Origin: Panicum virgatum
Taxonomy: Eukaryota > Streptophyta > Magnoliopsida > Poales > Poaceae
Direction: 5' to 3'
Assembly: GCF_016808335.1 (NCBI RefSeq)
Contig: NC_053141.1
Span: 23,728,640-23,792,639 of the forward strand
Length of the DNA: 64,000 nt
Shown in pieces: positions 34,825 through 47,128 of this stretch; position 1 is the stretch's first letter, and every line of letters starts with the position of its first letter. Position numbers and translations under genes: made by a program. The notes beneath the pieces were generated by a model. It had not been told where the DNA came from. It made no database searches and saw nothing but the letters and a program-made list of their open reading frames with translations.

Positions 34825-36014
34825 TGTTGTCGGTCAAAACCCACCGGCGAGTAGCGACAGGCAACACGAAGAGCCGGGAGGTCGCTGGGGCGCTGGCAGG
34901 CACTGCTTCCTCGGACAACGGCCCGCAATCTGACACACGCCGAAGATTCCGGAGAATGTAAGGCATGCCACCTGACCTATACCTGATCAGGAAGATGCGA
35001 ACGTGCTTTAAACGATTTGGCTGCATCCACAAACACGTGTAAACATTAGTCCGAGCCGTGGTCGGCTCCCCGGTACGACTCTTGCATCGGCTTTCAAAGA
35101 ACTGATCGAGTCCCGGTGTCAGATTCGATCTGCATCTATCCAGATATTGATAAATAAAGCAAATAATTATGAGAAACTTGCTTCAATTAAATCTAGCTGA
35201 TCCGATCCACAACAGTAAAAGCTTCACCACTAGATCGGAATGTCCTACACGTAACTAGGCCTAACGAACATAACAGATAACTAAACCATAACCAAAAACA
35301 GAGGCCTAAGAACTAGCAAGAGCCGATTCCCGGAACAATCACCGGAACATCCAATCCGTTTGCAGGGCCTAACCTAGCAGATATTGAGCTAATCCTTATA
35401 AAATAAGAACAAACCCTAACAGATTGGATCTACTAGATAGAAAAGAAACAAGGTGTTAACTCTACGCAACTAACCCTCTGCAACGAGAATTAGCTTAAGA
35501 TCAAGCATGAATGCATAGAGAGAACATGATATTCGCAGATGGTAAGCAACAAAAGCATAATGAATCTACTAAAAGCCATGCTACGAACATCAAGATAACT
35601 AGTACTACTCGCCATCAAAAACGCTTCAGTATGAGTAATACCAAGGTAAAAGCAAGAACAACAGTACCCTGATCGCAAGAAGCGATCAGGGCAGCATGGC
35701 GCTTACTTGGATGAAACCCTAGAATTAGGGGTGGCGGTGCGCCGAGAGTTGTTGTTTGCAAAACGTGACGACGTTCCCCTTTTATGAATATCATAGGGTA
35801 CATATTTATAGTCCGGAGACTTGGGAAACAATCTAAACTAATGTCTCCATATTGGACTCTATCTCTAACTCAATCTAAACTAAATCTAAGGATACATGGC
35901 CCACATGGCCCAAATGCTCACGCAGGAGCCGATTCGTAAGCCTTCTTTAATTTCTTCATCAAACCCAACTCACTCGCAGCCCATAATTAACCCTGTTAAT
36001 TTATGGCGATAACA
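34825..36014 (-). repeat. Left (3') LTR of element C
   Basis: 1190 bp. Minus-strand TATA box CTATAAATATG at 35801-35811. It lacks a 34-bp segment found in the right LTR at 47644-47677, which accounts exactly for the length difference. The adjacent GGGGGCATG on the minus strand (36015-36033) is the likely polypurine tract. Confidence 0.9.
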
Positions 36015-36276
36015 CATGCCCCCTGGTTTTGGCAATGATAATTCCAAAACCACTCCGTCGCTTCATCTTCCCGTTAATGCTCATTAAAACACACTGCAAC
36101 CACCAAGGAAGACGCAACGTCTCTGCAACTGGCTCCTCGTAGAACGTGAAACTGCCGATCCATCTCCCATTTTTTACTATTTAATCTCATCTCGAGTCGG
36201 CTCTCTTCACGGCAAACTCATCTTCCTCCCAAAGCCGAGCAGCACAGAAAACCCCAATCTTCAGTAGCCAGTAACC

Positions 36277-36837
36277 ATGGCGATTTCCTCTTCTTCCGGC
36301 TCCAACTCCATCGGCCATTCTTCCTCCCCTCCTTCTTCTCCTTCCTCTTCAGACCTATCTGCCTCCTCCCTCGATTCCATTCCAAAGAGTCGAGAACCGA
36401 TGCCAGAATACAATCCGACGGCGGCACACGAGGCGCTCGCTCCTCTGCATTGGGATGCAGAGGAGTTCGATTTCAGGACCGTCTCGGAAGACGACGAGCC
36501 TGAGACCGAAGGAGAAGACCTCTGGCTCCTGTTCCAGGAGGAGCCGGAGAGTACCAGCGATGACGGCTTTTCCTGGGATGGAGCCGATTCCTCCTCGAAA
36601 GAGGAGATCGGCTCCCCCTCCAGCGACGACGAGCCGATGGGAGGAAAGCCCTTCCAGTTCCTCGGGTTCTCCGAGGAAGACAGCGAGGAAGGGAGCGGCG
36701 GTGGCGGCGGCTGGAGCGACGACGCCGAGACCGACGGCGACAGTAGCGCCTTCGATGGTGCCAGCGACGACGACGACGACGACGACAGCGACGGTGGAGA
36801 TGCGCCGGCTCGATGCCCCAAGCGCCGTAGGTACTAG
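36277..36837 (+). CDS. Acidic Ser/Asp/Glu-rich protein encoded antisense to element C's gag-pol
   Basis: An intact 186-residue frame starts at ATG 36277 in a good plant context (ACCATGGCG) and ends TAG 36835-36837. The first 35 residues are Ser-rich. Residues about 65-150 are very acidic, with several SDD/EED clusters and a run of seven Asp near residue 165. The C-terminus is short and basic (CPKRRRY). No domain or membrane segment was recognised; an acidic nuclear protein is only a guess. It sits just inside C's 3' LTR, and an AT-rich TTTACTATTTAATC at about 36174 could serve as its promoter. That it stays open while C's gag and pol are broken is notable, though Ser/Asp-rich codon composition alone can keep a frame open. 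Confidence 0.6.
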   Translation: MAISSSSGSNSIGHSSSPPSSPSSSDLSASSLDSIPKSREPMPEYNPTAAHEALAPLHWDAEEFDFRTVSEDDEPETEGEDLWLLFQEEPESTSDDGFSWDGADSSSKEEIGSPSSDDEPMGGKPFQFLGFSEEDSEEGSGGGGGWSDDAETDGDSSAFDGASDDDDDDDSDGGDAPARCPKRRRY

Positions 36838-37229
36838 GTACCTACGAGTAGTAGGTGTAGGTAGTAGAGTAGAAGTAAGACTGCAAAGCCGAATGATTCG
36901 TCCTTTGACAAATTGGCTTCTTGTTTGTAAAACTCCAACCTTTAATGAAATCTCTCTTCATCTTGTTTGTTTGGATCTCACCCAAAAAGCCGATGGCATC
37001 GCATCATGCTTTACTAATGTCCAAGAGCCGACGGAATTCAAAATTGGAAGTAACCCGTATAAGAACAGAACACCACTTCCACTCTGAATCTGACTCGTAA
37101 TAGACACTCCAAGTCCAAGCGTAATTCAAGAACCCCGCTCCATAAATTCGAGCAAAAACTCGCAAAGTCATCCAGAATTCGAATCAGAACCCATAAAACA
37201 ACCAAACCCTAAGTCAGCAGATCTGAACC

Positions 37230-40180
37230 ATGGCGGATTCTGCAGCTCAGACGACGAATTCTGCAACCAACGATGCGGCAATCTGCGCCCTAAAGGTAAT
37301 ATTGAGCCCACCCTTTCGACTTTCTTCAGCTTGTTGAGCCTTTTAATAAATTAAACTCTAAAATATGACACCATGTGTAAATTTCTGAATCTCTGAACTT
37401 CAAGTATCAGACATCCTTCTGCCGCATCCTTATAATCCCAAATCCTTTTGTCTTGGCCCACGAACTTATGAAAATCCCACAGATTTAATCTCTTGTGAAG
37501 CAAATAGGATCCCTTTCATAAGTCAAAACATTGATTTAATCTCCTGAGAGATGGACTACATGGTATAGCAGAGTAGCAAAAACTTATATGCCCTTGTGGC
37601 AGGAATTGAACATAGCCGATGCACTTAGCTTATCATTATCACCCCTTGACAAAGATGAAAACCTTCTGAAAACCATCGACTATTTTTGGTCTGACGCACT
37701 GAACTGTTTTCTCTTTGGCCACAGTCCCATGACCCCTACTCTGCTAGATGTCACCATGATCGCTGGCCTAGACATTGGATCCCCCAATCCTGCTGCCCAC
37801 AAAATGGCAGAAGTCCCCTTTAGACTTTCATCCAAAGCAAACTGCACAAACTGGGGAACTTACATGAACCAACACATGAAAACAAAAGGTCTAGTGACTG
37901 ATAAGGAACACACAGCCTTTTTAAATCTTTGGTTAGAACATTTCATCTTCTGTGGTCCTTCCTTAGCTCCAACTAAGAATTACCTCCCTTTGGCCTACCA
38001 CCTGGCCCATGGCAACCGCACCGGCCTAGGCAAACTTTTCCTTGGAGAAACATACATATGTCTCCACCTAATGACAACCAACTTGCTTAACCAAAAGAAA
38101 CTCAAAACTGGAGGCCCTTGGTGGTTTATTTAGTTATGGGCACAACTTTATTTTCAGCATCAGATCCCAAACTTTCAAAGCCTAACCAAGAACTCCTTTC
38201 CCGACGAAAACGGCAAGCCAATTAGATGCACTAGCTATGGCCAAGCACTATTCGGCCTCCCTGGCAGCAGACTAAATTCAACAGATGCAGCAAACTGGTT
38301 CAGAATTTTCTACAAAGGCCTAAAGAATCCCCTTTATTTTCCATTCACTGAATCTGAAGCTTTTGAGAACCCAACCGCCTTTAGACTAGATAATTTTGCC
38401 GATGACGACAGCACTCCACATCTATATTCCTTGATGATTCGACCTGGTTTCCTCCCTATTGGCATGAGTACTTCCAATAGAATTATCAAACCAGGCTATG
38501 AAATCTATCAACCATAGCAGCTCGGCAATTTGGCTTAGGACAAGTCCCTCCCCACTTCCATATTCACCACTTGGTGGAGAGTAGAGCCAATCTGCCTGAT
38601 GGTCTCACCAGTTCAAGATGCTACAGCATGTTTGACAACCTCCACATTCCAATACCAGCCGATCTGTCCTTCACTCCCTCATCGATCGACTTCTGCACAT
38701 GGTGGGGAATGTGGAAAACTCATGTTTTCAGAAAAGCTTTAGGTCCTCGACTGCAGCAAATTGATCCTGAATATGTAATCCCCGAGGAAGAGGTACTGAA
38801 TCTGTGCACTTATCCTTTCTGAGTCCTCTATCCCTTTACTTGACTAATCCTGTTCACCCTGCTTGCAGCAACAAGATGATCCAGAACCCGTGACTAGTAA
38901 TGAGGAACCATTCCACTTTCTTCCAAATGCTCCTGATGTTCTCTTTTGCAATGGATCACCATCAATGAAGAAAGTAATAATGGCTGCTCAGCCAGACTTA
39001 CTCCAGTCGGCTTCTAAACGAAGACAAATCTCTACAAGTGTTGCCCTCCGAATCCCAACTAAGAAAAAGAAGATGATCACGAGGGGAGTCATCAAGAAGT
39101 CAACACAAGCTTCCCCGAGTCTGTCAGAGTCCAACACCAACCAGGTAACTCATCTTTCTAAAACCTCTTCTTTATTGTGTATATATGTATTCTGGTTGAC
39201 TGTAATTCTATTTCCAGGACACAGCTGAAGACATCCCTAATACTAGCGGCTTAGTACAACACGAAGTCATTGTTCATGAAGCTGACACTGGTGCAACTGA
39301 AACTTCCAATGCTCTGACAGATGTGCATGACGAACAGGCTGACATAATCGAAGCCCCTGTTATCACCTCCAAATCAACTGGATCGGCCACACTTGAACCG
39401 ATCATCACTTCTCGTTCAGAACAGGTAACTTTATGGGCCGATTTAAATCAGTTGATCACTCTATTAATGCACTTCACTCCAAACTAATCTTCATCATATC
39501 GGCAGGGCTTCAACATTTCAGACCTACTCTCCTTTGACCCAACATCAATGGGTCTGAATGCACCGGATGCAGAAATGCAATCACCACAGCAGCCGGTTAC
39601 AATTACAAATCAGCTTCAGAACATCAAGCGTCTGCTCTCTGCTCCAATTACTGCCCTAGTTGGTGATTCCAGCGAAATAAAGAACATCTTCGAGCAAATA
39701 GAATCCCAACTCCCAGAGCCGCTGCAAATCAAGCTTTGGCCAGCCAGCAATCTTTCATTCTTCCGGGTAGAAGTAAATAGAGCACAACAAAGAATAGAAG
39801 CACGTCGTTCTCAAGTCTCTCTGAAAGCTGACATTGCTCAAAAGTGCAAGGCCCTCAACCAGAAGAAGGCAACTCTAGATATCAAAGCCGACGTGTCTGC
39901 CAACATGAACCGACTCGATCTCCTGAAGAAAGAATTGGCAGAACTCGAAGAAAAGGTCCGCACAACCAAGAAACTCATCCAAGCCTAGGAAGCTTCTATT
40001 GCAAACTCCAGGTAAGAAACCCATGAAATAGCCGAGCAGATACAAGCAGAGTTTGCAGAGATAAGCACCTTGAGTCGGCAGATAGTAACAGGCGATGACA
40101 AGGATGATGAAGTAATCATAACACGAGCAGACGCCGTCCGCACAGAAGCCATCCATGCCATAGAAGAATTCCTGAACTAA
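37230..40180 (+). pseudogene. Plant mobile domain (PMD) gene, antisense to element C's gag-pol, broken
   Basis: The start is ATG 37230 (MADSAAQTTNS). Exons with clean GT/AG borders: 37230-37295, 37603-38792, 38869-39144, 39228-39424, 39506-40180. Exon 2 has the PMD pattern: FWSDALNCFLFGHSPMTPTL, then DVTMIAGLDIGSP, FILNLWLEHF-like text, YLPLAYHLAHGN and GPWWFI. Later exons are basic (KKKKM), and the last is a coiled coil with a segment resembling DUF1409 (LVGDSSEIKNIFEQIESQLP). Breaks: TAG 38131-38133, a frameshift near 38515, and TAG 39986-39988. The TAA at 40013 could instead be a splice donor. PMD genes of this kind are known on the antisense strand of some Tat elements. Host PMD proteins (MAIN/MAIL1 type) act in the nucleus. 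The role of the element's copy is unknown. Confidence 0.75.
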
Positions 40181-40310
40181 TAGATAGGCTCAAGAAACAT
40201 TTAGTATTGCCTGTTAACCTGAAACTTGTAACTTTTTAAAACATCTTAAGTCGATGGTCACACATCGGCTGTCTCGCTTCTCATATATTATCTCTCTTTC
40301 TTTTTTTTTA

Positions 40311-40460
40311 CTGGCCAACTCAACGTGTTGGCCTCTCATGATTTTTTTAATGGCCAACTCAACGTGTTGGCCTCTCATGATTTTTTACTGGCCAACTCAA
40401 CGTGTTGGCCTCTCATGATTTTTTTTTACTGGCCAACTCAACGTGTTGGCCTCTCATGAT
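40311..40460. repeat. Minisatellite of 38-41-bp units with an inverted-repeat core
   Basis: Four copies of TGGCCAACTCAACGTGTTGG plus CCTCTCATGAT begin at about 40312, 40351, 40389 and 40430, separated by T-runs of variable length. Each unit contains GGCCAAC...GTTGGCC, able to form a 7-bp stem with a short loop. The array lies between the convergent ends of the PMD gene (plus) and integrase (minus). Confidence 0.9.
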
Positions 40461-40488
40461 ACAGCCAGATGGGTTTCATCGGCTTTCA

Positions 40489-43400
40489 TCATTCATTGTC
40501 CCACATGCTCGGGAAATATTTCTTGAGGTGTTGGCCATTGACAGCTACAAGAAACTTGACACCATCCAACTCCTCAAGCATGTATGCATTTCCAGGCAAA
40601 ACCTGATCAACCTTGTACGGCCCATGCCAAGTTGGAGACCACTTGCCATATTTTCTAGCTTTGGTTCCCAATGGTAACACTGCCTCCCAAACTAGGTCTC
40701 CAACCTGGAATTCTTTCGGCCTGATCTTTTTGTTGTATGCATGAGCAACTTTAGCCTTGTTTTCCTTAATTTTCTCAAGTGACCAAAGTCTTAGCTCTGT
40801 AAGATCCTCCACATTATCGTTCATCAAGGCTGCATACTCTTCAGCCGATAGATCATTCTGAAACTCAACACACCTTGATCCGGCCGTGATCTCCCATGGT
40901 AACACAGCATCTTGACCGTAGACCAGATGGTATGGTGACGTCTTGATGGATCCGTGACACGAAATACGATATGCCCACAAAGCCTCTGACAACACCTCAT
41001 GCCAGCGCCTAGGATATTCATCAATCTTCCTTTTGATCAGCTTGATCAGACTCTGGTTGGATGCTTCAGCTTGTCCATTAGCCTGGGCATAATATGGGGA
41101 TGATCTGATCAGCTTGAACCCCGTGTCATCAGCGAATTTCCTAAATTCCGCCGATATAAAGACCGATCCTCCATCAGTTGTAATGGTTTGAGGAATCCCG
41201 AACCTATGAATAATGTGCTCTTTGACGAAACTAATCACATCTCTCGATGCCACCGACCTCATGGGTACCGCCTCTACCCATTTTGTGAAATAATATGTAA
41301 CAGCTAACACCCATTGGTGGCCCTTGCTAGACGGTGGGTTAATCTGGCCGATCATATCCATGGCCCAACCCCTGAACGGCCACGGCTTAATAATAGGATT
41401 CATTACTGATGCCGGCACTATCTGAATCTTGCCGAATCTCTGACATGCCTGACATCCCTTGTAATATTTGAAGCAATCTTCAAGCATGGTAGGCCAGTAA
41501 TATCCCGATCACCTAATCAGCCATTTCATCTTATGAGCCGAATGATGAGTGCCGCAGGCTCCTTCATGAATCTCATGCAAGAGCCGATTCGACTCTGCAG
41601 GTCCCAGACATTTAAGCAGCAGTCCTTCCAAAGTCCTGTAGAACATGTTGTCCCCGACCAGAACATACTTCATGGCTTTGAGTCTTATCCTTCTGGGTGC
41701 CCCCCGAGCCGAATCCTTCAAATAATTGAAGATATCGGCTCTCCAGTCTCCAGGCTCTAGAAACTGAACTTCCACATCGACCCCATCGGCGGTTTCCTTG
41801 TAACCAGAAGCCATCTGTGCCAAATCATTGGCTTCATTGTTCAGAGTTCTGCGTATCCAGTGGAAATTAATGTACCTAAATTGTGACATCAACTCATGGC
41901 ATTGCATCCATATTGGGAAAAGAGCCTCGCTCTCACATCTATATTCTTTCGTGAGCTGAGAAATCACCAGTTTCGAATCCCCAAATACTTCCACTGCCTC
42001 TGTACCAGCTTCCAGGAGTAATTCCATCCCTCTGCGCACGGCTTCATATTCAACTAAATCATTGGTACATGGAGCAGTCATCCTGATGGAAAAAGAATAA
42101 GTCACCCCTCGAGGTGATACCAACAGAATTCCCACGCCGCATCCATCATCGCATGCCGATCCGTCAAAAAACATGGCCCAGGCACGTATAAACAGTGCAG
42201 CTATATCGGTGCTGACCCTGTCTGCCACGAGATCCGCCAGTGCCTGTCCTTTGACTGCCTTCGCAGGCTGATATCGGATATTGAACTCTGATAATGCAAA
42301 CATCCACTTTCCAAGCCAGCCTTTTAGAACTGGAGCCGACAGCATATATTTTATGACATCCGATTTGCAGATGACAATCGTTTCCGCCGAGAGCAAAATA
42401 TGACGAAGCTTCGTGCATGTAAAGAATAAACAGAGGCAAAGCTTCTCGATCTCAAGGTACCTGGTCTCGACATCTAACATGCGCCTACTGAGGTAGAAAA
42501 CCACCCTCTCCTGGCCATCGTGCTTCTGAACCAATACTGAAGCAATGGAAGTGTCACCCACGGACAGGTACGCGTAGAAAGGCCTGTCTTGCTGGGGTGG
42601 AACCAACACTGGAGGCTTCGATAGATATTCCTTGATTTCATTGAAAGCCTTCTGTTGCTCTGCCCCCCAGCAAAACTCAGCATCAGACATGATTTTCACC
42701 AAACCTATGAACGACTCGATGCGCCCAGACAGATTGGAGATAAATTGTCTGACAAAGTTGATTTTGCCGATGAGCTTTTGTAACTCCTTCTTCGTAGTAG
42801 GCGGTCTCATTGTCCTTACTGCCTCCTGACTCTTCAAGCCGATCTCGATTCCCCACTCATGCACCAGGAATCCTAAGAACTGACCGGCTGAGACACCAAA
42901 GGCGCACTTCTTTGGGTTCATTCTAAGCCCAAACCTTCAAGTCCGCTCCAAGACCTGACACAAATCTTCCAGATGTCCCCCAGCCGATGTGGACTTGACC
43001 ACGACATCATCAATGTAGATCTCTACCAACTTGCCGATGAGATCATGAAAAATGTAATTCATGGCACGTTGATACGTTGAACCGGCATTTTTCAATCCAA
43101 AGGTCATGACCAAGTACTCGAACAACCCAACCTCACCTGGTACTCTGAACGCGGTCTTGTGTACATCCTCTGGGCCATAAAAATCTGGTTGTAGCTGGCA
43201 TTACCATCCATAAAACTCATCATTTTATGACCAGCCGCTGCGTTGATCAATGTTTCCACAACAGGCATCGGATACTCATCTTTTGGTCTCTGAAATCCAC
43301 GCAGACTCGCCATCGGCCATCTTTCTTTTGGACAGGGACCACGCTGGAGATCCACTCCGCATACCGACATGGCCTGATGAATCCTGCATCCAACATCTTT

Positions 43401-43876
43401 TGCACCTCTTTCTTAACCTCCTCTAGGACTTCGGCCTTCATCTGACGTGCTGGTTGCTGAAACAGCCGAAATCCCTTCATAAGCGGGAGCCGATGCTCGA
43501 CGATGTTTCTATCTAGGCCGGGCATCTCAGTATAATCCCATGCGAAACAGTCCCGGTACTCCTTCAACAGTGCTATCATTTGCTCATGCAAGATCGGGTC
43601 TAACTTTTTGCCGATAAATGTCGGTCGCGGCTTATCCCCGGGACCGATATCGACTTCCTCCAAATCGTCAGCAGACGTAAACCCATACCCTAACTTGCCG
43701 CCGTCTGAAAGATCGGCATCGACAGCAAACACAGGGAGGTAACAAGAAAAAATTTCCGGCCAACCGCACGGGCTGGCCGTTCTCACATGTCCGTTATTAT
43801 TCAAAACTGAATGCTCAGCAAAGGCCATTGTTTGTACATAATGTAACAATTGTAACCCCAAGTCTATATTACTCAT
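40489..43876 (-). pseudogene. Element C reverse transcriptase - RNase H - integrase, disrupted
   Basis: Reading leftward from 43876: linker, then RT (FAWDYTEMPGL, VPVQKKDGRWRVCVDFRD, catalytic YIDDVVVKS at about 43020), RNase H (MFFDGSACDDGCG at about 42175), and integrase with zinc finger (CFKYYKGCQACQ) and catalytic core (AMDMIG, TITTDGGSVF, AEASNQSLIKLIKRK). Breaks: a deletion of about 16-17 nt after VDFRD near 43290, where the usual LNRATP is missing; a 1-nt deletion near 43172; TGA 42937-42939 (LERT-stop-RFGLRM); and TGA 41509-41511 (LIR-stop-SGYYWP). Both TGAs fit CGA codons. The last integrase piece ends at 40489. Gene order (integrase last) is that of Ty3/gypsy. Confidence 0.9.
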
Positions 43877-43944
43877 CTTTTGGGGCCGGTCGCTGGGACC
43901 GGCCTCTCTAACCTGGCTGGATTTCGTAGCTTGCCAGGATGTGT

Positions 43945-46900
43945 CTACTCTATGAGGCCAGTGGATAAGACCAGCCTCAGCCCATTTTTTGTCGCTTCAA
44001 TCCAATCACAGTCTTCCAGCGCGATCCCTGAGATCGGCTCTTGCCCTTCTGCATCCCAGGCATTCATGTCTGCAAGCGAAACCTCACTGGAATCATCTGC
44101 ACGGACCACCTCCACTTTATCGCCATCCCACTGGACCAAACACTGGTGCATCGTGGAAGGAACACAACAATTTGCGTGAATCCAATCCCTCCCAAGCAGC
44201 ACTGTGTATGTACTCTTACTGTTGACGATGAAGAATGATGTTGGAACTGTCTTGCGGCCAACTGTCAACTCCACATTGAGGACACCCTGTGCCTCCGACG
44301 GCTGACCATTGAAATCATTGAGCATCACATTGGTCTTGATAAGATCAGCAGTGGAACAACCCAACCGGCGCAGCATTGAGTACGGCATCAGGTTGACTGC
44401 GGCGCCAGTGTCGACCAACATCCTGTTCACAGGCTTGCCATTGATGAGGCCCTTGAGATACAATCCCTTCATGTGCTTGTAGCTTTTCTCCTTGGGCTTC
44501 TCGAAGATGATCGGCCGTGGGCCGAGATCCAGCTGCGCGATGGCCAATTCCTCCGGTTGGGGCGCCCGAAACTCCGACGGGAGCACAAACACCATGTTCA
44601 CATCAGTCGATGGCTTGTCATCGGCTCTTGGCTGCTTTGGGTGCCACTCCCTCCTTGGAGGGCACCTTTCCACCCTTTGCGGGCGCCTGACTTGCTCTAT
44701 GAGATCCAGACGTGCTTTCCTCAGCACGTCAAGGTACTTTGCTTCCGCCTCTTCGAGATTGCGTAGGCGCTGCACTCTGCGCTTTTGTGATCGGCTGAGC
44801 CCATCAGGACACCACCGTGGACGATGATACTTGTCTTCCTCTTCTGGCTCGAGATCATCCCTGGATGGCCACCTCACACGGTCATCAAGACGTGTTTTGG
44901 GCCCTAAGCGCTGGAACACCGATGTCTCGCCTTGCTGGCGTCCCCGAGGCCTGCACTCCAAGCAATCATCTATAGTATGCAATCGGCTCATGCCGGAGTT
45001 CCAACAGTACCTGAAGAACAGGCAATGCCAGTGGTCGCGTATAGCCTGGCGCCTCCCCAGTGTCCTCCCTGTGCGGTGCTCATACTCCTCCTCTTCCGAT
45101 TCATATCGGCGGCACAACTTGTACTGATACTGGTACTTTTCCATAAGCCGATTGGAAGCTGGGAGCTGATTGCGGATGTGACGCACTTGTTCTTCAGTAA
45201 CATGTTGCTGCTCCGGCTCGTTTTCATTCTGGGGCCGTTTACCAGAAGCGGCGTCTTTCCTCTGCTCGTCACGGCGTCGCATGGGTCCCGCCATGTTGAT
45301 CTGGAATGCCAAGTTCTGGCCCTGATGTCCAAGATCTGATAGCTCCACCATGTTAGCTTGTGGGAATGGTTGACTGTCCACCTTCATCGTGTGTTGAGCA
45401 AGAATTAACCGGCCTTGCTCGATAGCCGATTGGATCTGCCGACGTAGCTCCTTGCAGTCATTTGTGGCATGTGTGAACGAGTGGTGCCACCTGCAGTATA
45501 GCTTCCCCTGCAGCTCTTGTGCCATTGGCAGCTTGTGATTCTCTGGGAGCTTCAACTGTTTCTCCTTGAGTAGTAAGTCGAATATTTGCTCTGCATTGGC
45601 CTCGTCAAAGTCAAAGCCCTTCACAAGCCCTTTCTGTTTGACCCACTTGCATGGGACGGGGTTTGCCCCCCGGGTCCACTCTGCTACAGCCACTTCCTAT
45701 TCCTCGCTAGAATCATCGAAATCACCTGCTTGGGCCATATTGACATGGCGCTTGAATTTCTCCTGGTACAGCTCTAGGTGGTAGTGTTCATACGCCGTAA
45801 GCATCTGCATCATGTGTGCTAGAGAGGTGAATTCCAATTGAAAAGCCAGATCCTTGATCGGCATAGCGAGTCCCAGAACCGCCAAATCAATTGCCTCCTT
45901 CTCTGTGACGCTCGATGAGTAGCATCGGTTCTTGACCTCTCGGAAGCGCTGTACGTACTCTGAGACACTTTCCCCCCGCTTCTGCCTGACTTGGGTAAGG
46001 TCGGCAATCCCGGCTTCGGCAGCCTCTGAATGATACTGGGTGTGGAACTGATCTTCCAGCTGCCTCCAACTCCGGATCGAATCTGGAGGCAGCTATGTAT
46101 ACCATCCAAAAGCTGAACCTGTGAGAGACTGGGAGAAGAAACGGACCCTCAGAGGATCCGATACTGAGATCATCCCAAGCTGCGTCAAGTATCGGCTCAT
46201 GTGTTCAATGGAGCTGGCTCCTTCTGATCCGCTGAATTTGGTGAACTCCGGAAGCCGATACTTGGGTGCCAACGGGATCAAATCGTAGTCACTTGGATAT
46301 GGCTTGGAATAGCCGATCGCCTTTCTCTTGGGCAAGATGCCAAACTGATCCCTTAGTATTGCACTGACCTGCTCCACACTAAGAACTCCTGGGGCCGAGG
46401 GCTCGGCACTCGGCCCGGTAGCGTACTTTGCCAGCCATGCCTATTTCTCTGCGTCTGCCCCTGAGGTCCCTGTACCCACCAGCTGTCCCGTGCGTGTTGG
46501 GTTGATATTGTCAGGTATGTACACGCACGTGTAGCCATGCGAGATCTCTTTGGGTGGCTCGTTCAGGAACTGTCCCTCCCCGGGGTCACCGCCGATCTTG
46601 TAGACGACGTAGATCGGCGAATTCTGTTGTCCTACTGCCGCGAGTGAATACGATACTAGCGGCCTAGATTGCAATGCAACTTCCCCCCTGTGACTCCACA
46701 GGACTGGTCCCGATGGGGAGTACTGGTTCTTGATCACCTCCTGGACAACGCGATGTGCCACGCGCTCAAGCTCGTTCACCAGGCTCTCTGAGTGCCGATG
46801 AAGCGTATGGGCCACCATATAGTTCATCTCCTGGCGTAGAGCCCTGGTGCGCTCCTCTGATGGCACAGACAGATCAACATTGTCGAGAGCGCCCTCTGGT

Positions 46901-47076
46901 GAAAACCCCTTCCACCTGATGCCGTGGTTGCGGGTCCTCTCAAAAGAGCCGATGAGATCGGCTTCAAAGTGAGATTTGACCTCATCATATTTTTGCTTGT
47001 GTTCTGGAGTCAGCTCTTCGTACGTGACATGTTTGGTGACCGGCAGAATAGGAGCTTGGTCTAGAGGTCGAGTCAT
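43945..47076 (-). pseudogene. Element C gag-protease with three in-frame TAG stops
   Basis: One frame runs from ATG 47076 ([12 protein letters not shown]) to the stop at 43945. Gag core: LPEFTKFSGSEGASSIEHMS, RFFSQSLTGSAFGWYT, SVSEYVQRFREVKNRCY. Tat-type Cys/His segments follow: YCRWHHSFTHATNDC (about 45500) and HWHCLFFRYCWNSGMSRL (about 45030). The protease is at MLVDTGAAVNLMPYSML (about 44430) and LLGRDWIHANCC. Only three lesions interrupt it: TAG at 46441-46443, 46093-46095 and 45697-45699, each fitting a former CAG or GAG. The RT part starts in a different frame at 43876. Confidence 0.9.
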
Positions 47077-47104
47077 CTCTGCAGTGGGCGTTGTTGTTGA
47101 TGAA

Positions 47105-47123
47105 GGTCCCACCGAGCGTGCCA
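47105..47123 (-). other. Candidate primer-binding site of element C
   Basis: Minus-strand TGGCACGCTCGGTGGGACC lies five bases inside the 5' LTR. The position and TGG start fit a tRNA 3' end. I did not assign the tRNA. Confidence 0.55.
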
Positions 47124-47128
47124 GAATG

